A stretch of DNA of 64,000 bases from Favolaschia claudopus. Lineage: Eukaryota; Basidiomycota; Agaricomycetes; Agaricales; Mycenaceae. Below, in pieces: positions 36,295-49,329 of the stretch (the first letter of the stretch is position 1; each line of letters opens with the position of its first letter). The notes beneath the pieces are model-generated. The model was not told the DNA's origin. It ran no database searches and saw nothing but the letters and a program-made list of their open reading frames with translations. The DNA lies in contig JAWWNJ010000096.1 of the NCBI GenBank assembly GCA_037176885.1, positions 806,001 to 870,000 of the forward strand, written 5' to 3'. The translations under genes were made by a program, and so were the position numbers.

Positions 36295-37300
36295 CTAGGT
36301 CCGATTCTGCTCCAAAGCAAAGCATCAGAGAAGGGGAAAAACCGACCAAGTCGTCAACGTACGGATATATCGCCAAGCGCTAGGCGTTGCCCAGCTGCTG
36401 TTGATGACATCGGCTTCGCGGCTACGACAACGAGCAGTGAGCACAAGATAACATATTGAGGTCACTCAAGACTTACCCTTCGACTTGATTTCCTTGGCCG
36501 ATTCGGCGATCTCCGCGTTCTCATTGTGACTGTCAAGGCTAGCAGATATTGAGAACTGTGTCGAATTGACAACTGAAGAGCGCGTACCCATGAAACCTCT
36601 GCGCTACCTGGATTGCTTGAAGAATAACAGGGCGAAGCACAACCCTCAGCCAAGACTGAAGGGCATCCAAGGAGTGTTCCAGCACAACCGTCGCAAAGTA
36701 TACCTCCGACGCGTTCCCCGGTTCTTTGGGCGTATCGGTCCCGACGGCGACAAAGAAACCGGCCTTCTCCTGCATATGCAGTAAGGTGAGGTTGGATTGA
36801 ATCGGACCAACGACTGCCTGCGGTGATTATGAGCGAAAAGAGCAGGAGAGATTAAGCTAACTGACAGTTCGCAAGGTCGACCACGAGTCAGCATCGGGCA
36901 CCACCTCCCTCAAGATTTCCTGAACGAGATCAAATGTAACAACCTGTAGCGCAGCGTCGCCGAGGGTCTCCAGCGGATCTCTCTGGTGATCTGGTCCAAG
37001 TGCAACGTCCCAGGAACTCCGCGACACCGGTAGATGTGATGTTAAAGGTCCGGACCCAAACGAAGCAGCGGTTATATTCTGCTGGACCGTGTGCTGGGCG
37101 GGACTGGAGGCTAGCGGCGACAAACTAATTAGATGCCATCACCCAGGCCGGAATCTATTCACCTGGGGAAGCATTACTTTGCGAAGAATCCGGAGGCTTG
37201 GATGATACGGGTGGGGAAGCTGAAGTGAGATTCAACGGGAATACTACACCGAGTCGGATGCGGAATGCGCACCAGAGTCTCGCGAAGGAGCCGGGCCTGC
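36295..37300 (-). CDS. RNase III-like protein, catalytically altered
   Basis: Exons (minus): an N-terminal Ser/Pro-rich part whose start is unresolved, the signature exon ending at 36866, then 36817-36588, 36538-36477, 36421-36363 and 36306-36295 with stop TAG; all joints keep frame. The signature reads DPLETLGDAALQVVTFDL, close to the RNase III signature ERLEFLGDAVL and retaining one Glu and the Asp. The next helix is GPIQSNLTLLHM (like SNETLA). At the D-x-x-E helix it has ASEVYFATVV, so the essential second Glu is Phe. It probably folds like RNase III but is unlikely to cut; dsRNA binding or dimerisation with an active partner is possible. ATG not identified. Confidence 0.65.
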
Positions 37301-37927
37301 TAGAGGGGAAAGCCTGACCCTTTTGGAAGGCGGAACACGGTCATCCGAGTCTTCGTGGCCTCTGGCATCACACAGGCGCTTGCCACTGAAATATGCATGA
37401 CTTGCTGTGCATCGAATATTCAGAGCAGAATCACATACCCACAGGGAGACGATGCTTCAACTGTGCTGGATCGTTTGGCCGACACCAATGATAGTTTGAT
37501 GGCTTGCTCTCTGGATATCTTGGTTGTGACTGTGTTGAGGCAAAGTAAAACAAAAACCCGTACCTCGAGCGTTGCGCATCATAGATGTTTCGCAAAACCT
37601 TGGCTGTTAAAGTATTCGCCCTTGCGGAGCCATGAACGGACCTAAGGCTATAGAGTACCGAGCAAGAATGTTTTTAGCGCAATGGTGGTAATGAAATAGA
37701 AAGAGTTACCGTTGAGCGTGATAACAGACAGCGAGGACCACGGGTTCGAAACAGCGCTACAAGAATTGCACCGCGAACCACGTTGGCATGGTACCCATGA
37801 GCGCAAAAAAGAAATCATCATCGTCTAGCCTATGTTTCTCGCCCAGCACGGGCCGGGTGAACTTTGAGAACACGACGGCGACGTATTGGTTGGAACCTAA
37901 ATGGCTTCGGAGGTGCTAAACAAAATA

Positions 37928-38447
37928 TCAACGGATGCCCTGTTTTGATATCAAGAGACGAACCGTCAATGAACCCCTACTCAGCGCATGGGCAGGGAGG
38001 CGGCGGAAGAATACAAGAACCAGTCCATAAGTGACCGCCGCCTTCCCGCGACTGATGAGATCTTTGACATCCACATGTTTCTCGACGATGAGCATTGCAG
38101 GGAGCGGGAATCGTCCACGATGACCCAACGAGACGACTGATGTTTTCGCGGTTCTGACGAGCGCTCGAATCGTTTCATGAACGCAGCTGGTGCGGGAAGG
38201 GGCCTTGGCGCTTCCACGCCTTGGGCGAGACAGATGTGCGCTGGTAGGATGCCGATGGGCGAGGGCGGAGGCGGGCGAGGCGGAAGATTCGAAGTTGACG
38301 AGGTTTGTATCGACGGACAAAGAGTGAATGGCTGTAGGTTGAGAGAACAGTGCGGCTGCTAGATATCGAAGTGTTAGGCAGCGCCCATTTTGCGTGGCTA
38401 GGTGGCGTACGCGTGTTACCAGCGTCGGCAATAGTGTGTCCGCACAT
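37928..38447 (-). CDS. Unknown protein (152 aa, 2 exons)
   Basis: ATG at 38447, exon 1 38447-38420, intron 38359-38419 (GTAACA..CTAG), exon 2 38358-37928; 153 codons. Sequence is Ala/Ser/Arg-rich in the middle and hydrophobic toward the end (YGLVLVFF). Another frame in the same exon (38217-37981) is also open, so the frame choice is uncertain and a downstream exon is possible. No domain recognised. Lies upstream of the RNase III-like gene on the same strand. Confidence 0.35.
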
Positions 38448-38499
38448 AGACGGGATAGAGGTGGTGGTGAGCGAGAGAAAGCGTTGAACCAAGGTGTGA

Positions 38500-40430
38500 A
38501 GTCACGATCGAATTTTATAGCTTAGGGGCTGTTAGCTTGTGGGAGCATGGTGAACTAATGCAAACACGCTCAGTTCCACCGTTGCAGACAGGAAGAGGAG
38601 GATACATTATACTGACGCCGAACATTTGAGGTGCGGGCGCGGACCAGCGGCAATCTCAGCGTTGTGAAAGTGGGAGGCACCAATATTATTTCTTTAATGC
38701 CGTTCGAAAGTTTGGGATAAGATCTAGAATCGAGCATTGAGATCCAGTGAGAAACCAACAACAGAAAACGACATACGAAGGCCAAACCGAGACCATGCAC
38801 CACAAGTTCGCAACCAATTCAAAAGTACGGTAAAGGTGCGCGGAATTGTGCGGAATTGTCTACTGCCACAATGTGCACAGCGCGCCATGACTACCACTTC
38901 ACGGTACGACAGCATATATACAAAACATGAAAAAATGGATAGAACGATGGCATCAAGAAAGCAGCGAAACTGTAATATGTAGACAGAATTGTCGACTAAT
39001 CAAGAAGGGCTGTATCCAATGCATTGCAGTGGTGGTCAGTCAGACTGCATTATAATCATGCGACGCATCAGAAGAAATTTAGAAGGGGGCGGTATAGTTC
39101 TGAGATGGGGGAAAATGGTATGTGCGAACAAGACGATAGTGAGAAAAGAAGGGGGAATGGAGCGGAAGGTACAAGAAAACTCTCGTAGGGGACGGGGATT
39201 CATGGACAGATGTGAAGCCAACTCTGAAGCTGAGGCCGTCAACACATAGTCAAGCCTCCCTTGAGAGCATGGGGAGACAACGGAACAAAGAACCGAACGG
39301 TCGGACTGAAAGCTTGGCCACGATTGAAGCTAGAAAGAGACTACTTAGGATATAGCGAGGCAGAAGATATGAAGTGGAGATCAAAACACACCTCGGCCTA
39401 AGAGAATCCATGCTCATGATTTTGCATCCGCGCGTAGTACGCTTTGAGTACGCTTCGTTTGGGGCACGATCAAGGCCTCCGAGCTTCGCAACGAAACAGT
39501 TCGGCTATTGCCAATGCGAATGAGGAATCAAGTCGAGACTTGGTTGGGACCCTAAAAGATTTGAAAATTGAAAGAGGTGCATTAGATGAAAATTTGACGC
39601 GCAGGAGCCATTGTCGCGCACCGAGCCAGCAAGAGGCAGTCATGAATTTCTCATGCTTAGAGCAGAATATGGGCAGGCCTAGGGACAGAGACTGCATGAT
39701 CTGGCTCAATCAGAGTCAATCTGGCTCTCACTGGCAGTACCATCGCAGTACCAGCACTAGACGAGATAATGAGTCGGGATGTGGCTGGAGTGGCTTAATT
39801 ACTATACTGACAAAGCTTGAAAGAAGCTGGTTAGCGATGAGAAGCTTCGCATAGAGAAAGGGAGGTGCGGGCAAGGTGCGGGCTATCCACGGTGCTGCGT
39901 GCATCGAGAGTCGAGAGTCAAGACAAACGACAAAGGGCAGAGTGATAGTTCTCACGACACGGTCCCGTGACTTGGGCGTCAGGGAAGAAAAATGCGAAGA
40001 TACTCGCGCATAGGGGGGCAACTTGTCTCGAAGGTAAGGTCAGTTTTAGGGTTACTAGACTACCACTACTTACGACAGAAAATTCATGAGGAGAGCTAGT
40101 ACTTATAGTAGGGAGTTCTGTGGATGGTCATTGCCAAAAGGGCAACGAGATGAGCGGATTATATATAGTAACTAACAGAAATATGAACAATCAGGAGAAA
40201 TCACTGTCCTGCGTGCCAAGATGGTGGCAGGAAACAACGGAAAAAGAAAGAAAAACACCGCTATAACCATTGAATTTAGGGAAAAATGGAGCATCACCGC
40301 GCTTTTAGAACTCCAAAGGCACCCGAGGGAATCAGAAATAAATCGACGGCAGAGAGATCAGAGAGTAATACCTTCTCAGAGTCACCCGTATAGTATGAGG
40401 AATTTTACACCACTCTAACCCAGCGTCGTT
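38500..40430. other. Intergenic, purine-rich
   Basis: No spliced gene could be built. 39080-39250 is rich in GA tracts on the + strand. A plus-strand frame 39444-39854 (136 codons) has no known features and is shadowed by a minus frame. Confidence 0.35.
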
Positions 40431-40435
40431 AAGCA

Positions 40436-40650
40436 CTTTCACCAGCAAAAAAACATCACAAGTGGAAGGAAGGCGAGTGCGACACATGAGTCAAGACGAG
40501 GATCGGCTCGCTGAGGGTTGAACCCACCGCCTCCATACGGAGCAATGTCAGAGGCACTCTACACGACCGTTCCGGCAGAATGGGATGCTGGACTGTTCGA
40601 AATTTGAACTCTCGAGCTCAGCTGCCTGCTCACCAATATTTTTCTTCGTG
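40436..40650 (-). repeat. Composite tRNA-like short repeat
   Basis: 40436-40560 matches the candidate at 33955-34115, and 40562-40650 matches 35228-35325. The two tRNA-like heads are joined head to tail here, suggesting a dimeric SINE or one inserted beside the other. Confidence 0.5.
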
Positions 40651-41440
40651 TCGTGGTCTTCTGTAGTGCAAGACGACTTGCCTAATATTATTAACAATAT
40701 GTTCAGCTTAACCTGAAACAAGACGATCAGTCAAAGCACCCCTAATCCAAGTTATTGCAAAATCTTCGGTGTCGTCTCAATGCAAGATGGGACGCAAAAC
40801 GAATATGATCTTAAAAGCCTGATTCAATACGCCTCCGCACTGTTCGAATATCTAAATGAGTCGTTTTTCTGTGACGCGGATGGCAACAAGAATATAAGCA
40901 CATACAAAACTCGCGAGTTCAATTTTGAACCAACAGCCACCTGGGTCCTGAAGCCGGGCGACTGGTGTGCCTGGAACTCTTATCTGTGAAGGCCTACCAC
41001 ACAACCACATTTCGAAAAATGAGGCGCACTCACAAGTCCGAGTCAGTAAATTTGAAGTGCCTGCCACTTCATACCTAGAAGCTGCACGGCCAACCTAACA
41101 AGCTCGTCAGACAGTGCGTTCTTGATGAGAGATGCTTTTAGCCCTATGAGCCCGACCTTTTGGCCACACACAAAGTACCACTGCTACGAAAATGCCTTCT
41201 CATCCTAATCTATGCATTGATACATACTTCTATGTATAATCCTTACAGTAATTCCGTTCCGCGTAGTGATGTACAGTGTCGAGATACAGTTTGTCGAATA
41301 TGCGAATAAATCGATGACTTATAAAAAGGAAATGCGAAGGTGGCACACAGAAAGTTTCACTGGAGTCCGTGCCTGCCAATGCGTTAAAGGCGTCTCAAAA
41401 AAGAAGATCATTGAAAGCTACGTACTTCCCCAGCCTGTGA
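40651..41440. other. Intergenic
   Basis: AT-rich. A 69-codon plus frame (40780-40989) with FEYLNESFFCDADGN has no support from splicing or a second copy. Confidence 0.3.
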
Positions 41441-41444
41441 TCTT

Positions 41445-43103
41445 TCAGCCCCCGTTTCGAGTAGACGCGTTTTGACTCGGGGCAAAGCGGACAATGCTTC
41501 TCCTCGCGTGCCGGTATGAATGGGATGTCGTCGGCGCTTTCGTTTCGGTGTCTGTGACGAAGAATTCATTAGCGGAGCATTCGAAACTCATGAGGTGGAC
41601 GGGGGAGTACTTATCCACAACATGATCAGCCATGCCCTGGACGGCGATGAGACGCGCACAATACGAGCACCGTATCTTGTCATTGTGGCGAGCGAGAGTT
41701 CCAGCGGGGAGGATACCGTGAGTCATCACCTTCAGCTCGGTCAGAATGATGTTCCGGTTTTGCGCCCAGACTACATACAGCGGAAGGTGTTAGCTCAGAG
41801 CTGCCATAGGTAGGATGAAATTCAGAGAGAGTTACAGACCGGTGAAGGTGATAAGCTCCAGATCACGATTGAACGCATTGAAGAGTTTTGCCATTGTCGG
41901 GCAGCGCATGATACCTTGCAGCTTCTTGTGTTCGACCTGACAGAGGAGTTTGATGCTATGTGATATATCGTTAGGATCGGGTTTACAAAGAAAGAAATTG
42001 CGTACTACTTGCTGTTGACCTCTGCTATGGCATTCCGCTCTTGTAGGTACGGCTTTTGCCAACGCTCGACCTCCAATCCGTGCTGTACTGGTGATTAGAC
42101 GTGCTTTTATGAATGCGCAGACACGTACACTACAAAGAACTGGCCGTGCCCGGGCGCGTTTCGAGTACTCCTGCGTTTAAGGTATTAGTCAAGGCACGAA
42201 GAAACGCCTAAGGAACAAACTTCGTTCAGCTGCTCTACATTGCGTCGCGGAAATTCGAGATCTTTCAGCACAGTACGGCCGCCAGCGACTCGATACGATT
42301 GTTGCTGCTCTCGATTTGCACGCTTGATTGCTCTAGAGGAGTACGTGAAAATGCTCTCGCCGGGAACAAGAGACTGCGTGATCCGGGGCAGCCACTTTCC
42401 GAACGGATGCCCGTCGTATTGCTTGTTTTTATCCGAGAACATGTTTGCTTCTCTGAGATAATTTAGATGAAAAACATATCAGCGGCGCCAGTTTTCTGAG
42501 GCTGGACACACGTACGAGAAGAGTTGTTTATTACACGCCGTCTAGCAAGGTGGACATGAGATAATGGGAAACAATAGAGAAAATTTTCATACCGAGCAGG
42601 CTCTGAAGCAAAAGAGCCACGAACAAGGGACCTCGTCGGTATGTTTCGAACACCACTTCGACAAATGAGAGACGAGACTGAAAGGAATATCAGATTACTC
42701 ACCGTGCAAGGCCCGCCGCCAAAAAGAAAGGTCGCATATGCACGATGAGAATAATTTCCCCCGGCGTCAATGACTGGTGGAGGCGGGACAGACTGGCACC
42801 ATCCCCTAGCTATATACCCGTACGCCGTTTTGTAGCAGTGAGGCTCATGGTCACGGATAAGTCTGCGAAGGAATGATGACACCATTTCAAGCTGGGCGAG
42901 GTCGAAGGGACTACAATTGTCCAAGATCTGGGAATATCGAGTTCGGCACCATCTCTTGCAGCTTCTGTCTGGATATTTACCACCATGTCGACATCGACTG
43001 TTATCTTTGGACTGAATGCGAACTTGGAGGAATGCCAGGCTACGATAGGAAAGACGTTAGCAGAAGAGTGGCTCGAGGCGGCGGCTTTGGAGATGTTTCG
43101 CAT
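41445..43103 (-). CDS. F-box-like protein, nine exons (408 aa)
   Basis: Exons: 43103-42981, 42927-42703, 42655-42593, 42541-42516, 42452-42221, 42170-42134, 42087-42009, 41955-41840, 41770-41445. Introns are 45-69 nt; eight of eight joints preserve frame, giving 409 codons with stop TGA, strong support for a live gene. Residues about 42-70 (ILDNCSPFDLAQLEMVSSFL) fit an F-box core: L-x3-S-P-x-D-L-x-x-L. After it come a W-rich segment, PPPPVID and a Cys cluster (GPCTWC, CFRAC, TACNKQ), the layout of the large mushroom F-box family, and near the C-terminus a second finger-like CSYCARLIAVQGMADH. Would recruit a substrate to an SCF ubiquitin ligase. The acceptor of exon 3 is AAG, slightly unusual. 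An intron end just before residue 21 (CTAAC..CGTAG) means the N-terminus may differ. Confidence 0.75.
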
Positions 43104-43164
43104 GATGAGACGAGGAAAAAGGGAGGTCTACGCGTAGAACACAATTCCCGAAGACCAGAGGCAA

Positions 43165-43229
43165 GGTCGAGCCAAAAGGTCGAGCCAAAAGGTCGAGCCA
43201 AAAGGTCGAGCCAAAAGGTCGAGCCAAAA
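43165..43229 (+). repeat. Five tandem copies of a 13-bp unit
   Basis: Unit GGTCGAGCCAAAA repeated five times without error, 60 bases upstream of the F-box gene start, on its 5' side. Perfect identity suggests recent slippage. Confidence 0.95.
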
Positions 43230-44139
43230 GAGAAAGAGGAAAAGAGCAAGCCGCAACTCATCACATGTCCGCATGTCTTCGGCTGCCAATGAATGCAAAG
43301 CTTTGCCGATGACCAATCGAGTTGTTTTTGCAATGCTCCCTTCGTCGTTTGCTATTCCTTCCAAACGATGTATTCGGGTATTTACATTACTACATTTACA
43401 TTAGGCACTACATAGTAGCAATTATACGGAAAGAATGAAGATGGGGAATGCTGGACACTTAGAAATATTGTACGAGTTGACATGATGCAGCAATGGGCGC
43501 ACAGGCCACCGCAAAGCACTCCCAATGACACTCTGCAGTGTCCGAGCCCTGAGCTCCGGCGCAGGACGTGCACGCACTAACGCGAGCGGAACGCACGGCG
43601 TTTACAATGACGGCAATGCCCCTGCAGAGCCCTCGACAAGCGAGGCACTTGCAGGGTTATCATAGAGCCAGCGGGTAGCGCTGGCGACAGGCGAAGGTGT
43701 ACGCGGATGAGTGGAAGGAGACAAGATATGGTGAAGCATTTCTGCGCAGGTTAACACGGTATTCAAGAATGTTGTAGGATTGCGGAGGCTACAATTTAAA
43801 TGTGCATGCACGGGAAGGCAGGCTCCCGAATGCCGCTGAGGAACGTATCTCCCGCTAGTTACTGCGAAACGGCCCTTCGTGCGTGAGCTGCGAGGATTAC
43901 AAACTCATTCGATGTGAAAACCGAGAGCCGAGAGCTACTCCGACTGGCGTAGAAGCATCCGCTGAGGAAGGGGGAAAATGCCGACTCCGTCACGGCGCAG
44001 ATGAGGAAGATATTAGCGGGGAGATTGTGGCCGCTCCTGATGCGTCACGGCGGTGACGAAGAACGGTAACTGAGAGAAAGGGATTCGACGAAAGAAGGTA
44101 TTCCGATGGATGGTCGCCCCGTCGCAGGATAAGGACAAT
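43230..44139. other. Intergenic
   Basis: Only short shadow frames. Likely holds the promoter of the F-box gene on its left side; no TATA or other motif stands out. Confidence 0.35.
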
Positions 44140-46860
44140 TGAGTTAGCTACGAGGTATTGCTGCAGGCGTACTGGATCCGGGCTTCGAGAGTAGAGAGGC
44201 TTTCAATGAGGACATCCCCCGCAGAGAAAACCGCGGCTCGAAAGCTTGAGACACTGAGTATTAGGTCACCGAAGCAGCTCATGGTCAGCTCGCCGTGAAT
44301 GGTCAAGACGATCCTTTTACAAACAAGGTGCGAAGCGGCTGAGGCTGAGGCGCGACGGACGACGCCGAACACCGTGCCACACATCACGCGCAGCGACCGC
44401 CGATGACCCCACAAGGTCGCTGGAGCAGACACATTGCCGAAAGCCCAGTCAATACTATAAAGATGAAGTTGTGATGCACCTGCACCAATACATGGCCAAG
44501 CCCCCGACGAGCTCTACATCACGAAGAATCCATTGAGAGGAAGCTTAGGGCCGTGGGCAGCTCCACCCAGGCGGCAACGAATTATGGGACGCCGAGTACG
44601 AGGTCACCGAGGCAACGGATGGGCGGGGAGTGACGAGGCGTCAGCTTGCATGGTCAAAACGATTCTGTGATAAACGACGACGCCAAGCGGCCGATGTTGA
44701 GCCACGGAGGGCGCCGACCAGATAATGCGTCGCATACATCATCCGCAGTGGCGTCAGCAGCCTTTCTCCGGCATGCCAGTCAACAATAACGGCTCGAGGA
44801 GATGCGGCGTGGACATAGGAAAGTATCTAGACGGAATAGGCGCCTGGGCACCCCGATTTTGGTATTAAGAAGGGGACGCTGATCGAAGGCGTAGCGGCGG
44901 TATCCCAAGGTCCTTAGCGCATCCGTTCGGGAACGCGTAGATAACTTTCGAAGGCCATGCAAGGCCGTCAATAGTATGCCTACCTGATACTGGGTGATTG
45001 CAGGAAACGAGCTCCGCAAGCTTGAATTTGGTATAGGGATGATGGTGTGATGCGCTTCCATCGAGACATGCACGAGCCCGCGACAAATTCTAGATGACGA
45101 GGAATCCATTCAGAGAAAGCTTGGGCAGCCCCACCCAGGCGGCGCTAAATCTTGAGACGCTGAGTATCAGGTCGCCGAGGTAGAGGGTGGGCGGCGAGAA
45201 AGGAGGCGCTATCGTCGAGGTCTCACCTCGCTGACAATGGTCAAGACGACCCTTTGACAGACGACAATGCGAAGCGGCTGATGCGGAGGCGCGACGGATG
45301 CCACCATTGAAACCGTGTACCACATCACGCGCAGCGAAGCTGACGACAACACAAAGTCACTGGAGCTGACACCTTGCTGAAAGACCAGTCGACGATAACG
45401 CCTCCAAATAGATGCGGCGCGCCGTCCCCGCTGCTGTGAGAAGCCATCCGTTCCTCTGTCGCATGAAAGTGGCCATCTCTGTAGACGGCAGACGCTTTTC
45501 CTTCACATAAGGTCGAGCGTCGACGTTCATGCGGCCCGTGCGATGATAGAGGAGAGCGAGACCATGGCGGTTGGGGCCACGAATATGACGGGCAGAATGG
45601 CATGCCCCACCAAGACCCGGGCCGACGATGGGCGGAAACATCGAGAGGTGTGGGTATATGTCGGTCGGCCAACATGACTTTGCATCCATCCTTTGAAATG
45701 CGCGTACGCCGCCTGGAATATGATGCAGTGGATGAAGACATTGACGGCGTAGGAGCGAGCACTCGGGCTCTTATGTAAGTAGGATAGAAGCTGTTGCTCG
45801 ACATGCGGGCTGCGGAAGCAACAAAGTCCGTCATGGTAAACATATCACGAGCATTGATGACTTGGCGCCAGAGGATGCGCGACGAGGGAAAGACGAATAA
45901 AAAGACCGTGCCGTCGAGGGACGACAACTTGCCGTCAAGTCACTCAAAACAGCACTGCTGAACACTCCGCAGAGATGCTGCGTGCCCTGCGCTGCCTCGA
46001 GCAGCCATCCGCTCCGTTGCGGAGGGACGCGGACGACCCGTTAACCATCATGAGGTCGGGCGGCAGCTGCGCATTCGATGATATGGGAGAATGCGACTAT
46101 GGCATGAAAATCGGTCCGGATCACAGAAGAATGACGGGTACAGTGGCACGTCCCACCAGCGAAGAGTGTGAGCATCGAAATGTAGCAGGGAAACCTTCGA
46201 GGCATATACTGGTTGGCCAGATTGGCTTTGTATCGATTTACTAGATAGCGTTGTGCAGCCCAGCCGTGCAGGGTAGACGGCCAAATCAAGAGGCGGAGCT
46301 CCAGAATAGGTTCGCCATGCCGAACATACTGCATCTGCTTGTGGGTGAAGGATGGGGCAGGGGAGCGAGCGGCCGTTACGGCGGAAGATGGTGCTCCGCC
46401 GAGCATACTTCTTCAAGACACGCGGCTGCGGAGGCGAGCCGACCGTACCAGGTCCATCATGGCAAGAGTATTGATGACCTGCGTCGATCATTTGAGGATC
46501 AAGATCTTCGCGACGAGTGGTTAAGCTTGAGGGAGAGACAGATAGGTTACTTCGAAAGCGAAGGCAGGATTCAGACCGCTTACCTTCACTCAGAAGAAAA
46601 ACCTGGGCTTTGGGGCTATACAAACCATCCGTTCCGGCAACCAGAGTCATGTACTTGCTTATCCTCGCTGCCGCTGAATGAATTCGATCCTAAAGACCTG
46701 AAAGATCGACATGGGGGAAAATAATACGTACGTGGACACACACCACAGACGAAAGGGCATGTCAGCATCGTTTGTCCAGACTGCGTGCTTGGTCGAGGAA
46801 TCTAAGGATTGCCGAGTCGGTGAATGAGTTGCGATAGAAAAAGAAGAAGCCGGCACATAC
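44140..46860 (-). repeat. Gene family W, right cluster (inverted relative to 28.8-31.4 kb)
   Basis: Three units in tandem on the minus strand, recognisable by GACCT..ATACTC..GTCTCAA at about 45170, 44600 and 44250 and by KLSLNGFLV-type ends at 45090. The longest frame is 45927-45325 (200 codons) with TVFLFVFPSSRILWRQVIN, which pairs with FLLVHPSSRNLWRGQVIN at 29570-29625. Frames do not join into a full protein and no domain is recognised. Upstream blocks 46041-46856 resemble the 29.0-29.4 kb part. Confidence 0.5.
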
Positions 46861-47137
46861 GAGACGGATGGGTTGGGCGTTGACTACATATCATGAGGCC
46901 CGGGGCTCTCACAGCCAATGCACCATCGTTCTGAAAGAGCGTGCTGCAAGGAAAGATTTCGATTTGGCGCTACCGGGAAAGGTCTTTCGCATTGAAGTCT
47001 TTCGTCGTTCCTGCGATTATCTTGAGCAAAAGTACTTCCAAGACCTATCCTATGCTTGCTCGAGAATAGAGGAGGAGGTTGCGATAAAAATCTCGGAAAG
47101 AAAGTTGGCAGAGCGCAAAGCGTAGTACGAGGGATAA

Positions 47138-48148
47138 ATGGCGACGGACGAGGAAGTGGTGGTGGGGAGAAACCTATCGGAATCGTCGGAGTTGTTGATC
47201 ATTATTGATCCGAAGTTGCCCTGCTTGACTCGTTGGCCGGAGGCCACCATGGTCATCCTCCACCAAGAAGCACTCTCTCTGTTCGCGTCTTATGCATCCC
47301 TCCCGTCAAGCGACCAATTCGTGCACGCGTTTCAAAGATGTACTACCCCTGGCAGACGCGCCGAAACGAAAGCTTAGAAGTGGTCTTCGAGTTACTTACC
47401 TATCTGATGCTGGTTGCCGAGTATACCTCCACTTTCGTCCGCGCCTCGCCTCTCAGCCAATCAGAGAAAACTGCAGCATATGACGAGGCACTCAAGCGCG
47501 TCCAAAAAGAGGGTCTTATGAAGTTGCCCGCTACAACTTTTGTAACCGACGTCTTGCCGTGGTTCCTCGCATCCATGCGCGTAATTCAAGAAGCTAACAC
47601 TACCAATCCAGTCGAGTAAGTCCTCTTCATTTTTCTCTGAACGGATGCCATCTGAATTGGAAACCTAGCATCTACAGTATGGCGTTCGCCGTAGATTTTG
47701 CGACGCAGTCCGTCTGTCCTTGTATTGACCATCTTCATAAGACGAAGGGTACGGCTTTGGGAGTCCGCGCCGGCCATCGAGCGTGAGCCCTCGGGCCGTG
47801 CTAACTCTAAAAAGTTGCTCACCGAATCGTCCGTTTAGAATCGAAATCATGCAAGACCCTCGTTCTCGCCTCCCTCCCGGCATGTCCCGGGTCAACGCCC
47901 AGCAACCACAGGCCACTCCGCCCCCTCCTCAGGCTGTCTGCCTCGGAGTCGGTGACGTTTTAAAAACTGGGCGCGAGACCTTCGAGGTACTCGACGTAAT
48001 CACAAGTACTCGCACTGGCACCTCTTACATTGTCGCGAACTTGCCTGGCCCCTCACCGGAGAGACGCCTGACTGAGAAAGAGATGGAAATGATCCTTCAG
48101 CGTGGAGCGGTCGTGAATGGAGCCGAAGCGGAAGAGTTGGTTGGCTAG
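47138..48148 (+). CDS. Unknown protein, three exons, probable single-base defect
   Basis: ATG 47138. Exon 1 47138-47615, intron 47616-47668 (GTAAGT..CCTAG), exon 2 47669-47782, intron 47783-47838 (GTGAGC..GCTAAC..TTTAG), exon 3 47839-48148, stop TAG. Exons 2 and 3 join in frame (GHRA then IEIMQDPRS). Within exon 1 the frame changes near 47336: up to QFVHAFQ in one, from MYYPWQTRRNE in another; one extra A in the AAA at that point would fuse them. C-terminal region has PPGMSRV, a Pro run and an acidic end. No domain recognised; the middle (LEVVFELLTYLML) faintly recalls an RNase III helix but this is not enough to assign it. Confidence 0.5.
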
Positions 48149-48559
48149 GTTGTGTGGATAGTTGGGTTTCCTTGGCTGTTCGTTCTGTGATTACGCCGCT
48201 AATGTGTCTATCAGTGAGTGCTATCACCGCCCTCGCCCCCCCGTAAAGTCAAAACGGTGCCAGTGTCGATTCGAAACGTCTAAAAACATCATCGAGTAGT
48301 ATGGAATACTCTTCCAAAGGTTTGATCCATTTTCTGAGAGCTAGGCGGAGTGCTGACTGTTTCGCAGCAGGATTCTGGGTTGAGATTGACTCGGATGAGA
48401 CGTGGGCCGTCTGGATTTTGTTTTCGTGTCCGTGTTCAGGAAAATAATCTTACACGTTCCTTCTCTTTCGTGGTTAAATCAGTCTGACTCTGAGCAACCG
48501 ACATCGAGGGCTTAAAACATCAGAAGAACGCAAAATGAATGTTCATTTCACACAACATA
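48149..48559. other. Intergenic
   Basis: Downstream of the gene ending at 48148. Nothing recognised. The right duplication arm starts at about 48560. Confidence 0.4.
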
Positions 48560-48868
48560 CAAAACATTGAATCGATACAGAACGTCGGTGTGTAGGCGTA
48601 CATCTTTGAGACTTCTCTCATTGAAGCTGTGGGATCTCGCGATTCAATCTGCCAAAATCGAGACGCGTATACTCTCAGGTCGTTCGTTCGAAGAAGGGGT
48701 GAATCTCATCATGGCTTCAGGACATCTTAGGTCGCTGGAGATGCTAAGGGCGGAGACTCGAGACGAGTGAAAAAGATGTAAATCCTAGATTTATTCAAAC
48801 AAAATAGTACAGAAGTAGCTACGCGCGATGTTGGTTGGTTTCCACCCAAAAGCAGTCACCGTAAGCCC

Positions 48869-49177
48869 ATGAGCCACGTCAAGGCCTCGCGCATTCATGG
48901 GGCCTTTCTACAACAAGAGAAGAGAGCGACAGGCAAGAAAAAACCCTCGACACAACCGAATCCACCGCCCGACCGTCGAGACGCGCTTGCCACCCACAGC
49001 CTTGCTCAATGCCCCCGAGATATCCTAAGCTTCCACAACGCCGTCTTCGACTCCAGCTGTGCAGCCACCAGAGAACGTGTCTCAGCAGCATACACCAGCC
49101 ATCACCGTCTCTGCGATTTGGGATGGTGTTATCGCCAGGCCGTGATACGTGGAACGCATGGTTCCAGAAAGCCGTGA
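48869..49177 (+). CDS. Family Z conserved reading frame, right copy (102 aa)
   Basis: Opens MSHVKASRIHGAFL; contains STQPNPPPDRRDALATH and TRERVSAAYTSHHRLCDLG. Aligned to the left copy it keeps the start and the frame over the first half. This is the longest of the three copies. Proline and arginine-rich, no membrane segment or known domain. Confidence 0.4.
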   Translation: MSHVKASRIHGAFLQQEKRATGKKKPSTQPNPPPDRRDALATHSLAQCPRDILSFHNAVFDSSCAATRERVSAAYTSHHRLCDLGWCYRQAVIRGTHGSRKP

Positions 49178-49329
49178 AGCAATCTGGCCACACGGCCACA
49201 ATAGACGGTCGCCCCCCCCTCTCGGTAAGCAAATGACCCGTGGACACTGAGGGGATGGAAGTGGGGCGCTCTTGCTTCGTATTGATGTAGACGGGGAAAC
49301 TGAAACTAGGCAAGGGTTAGTGAGCTCAC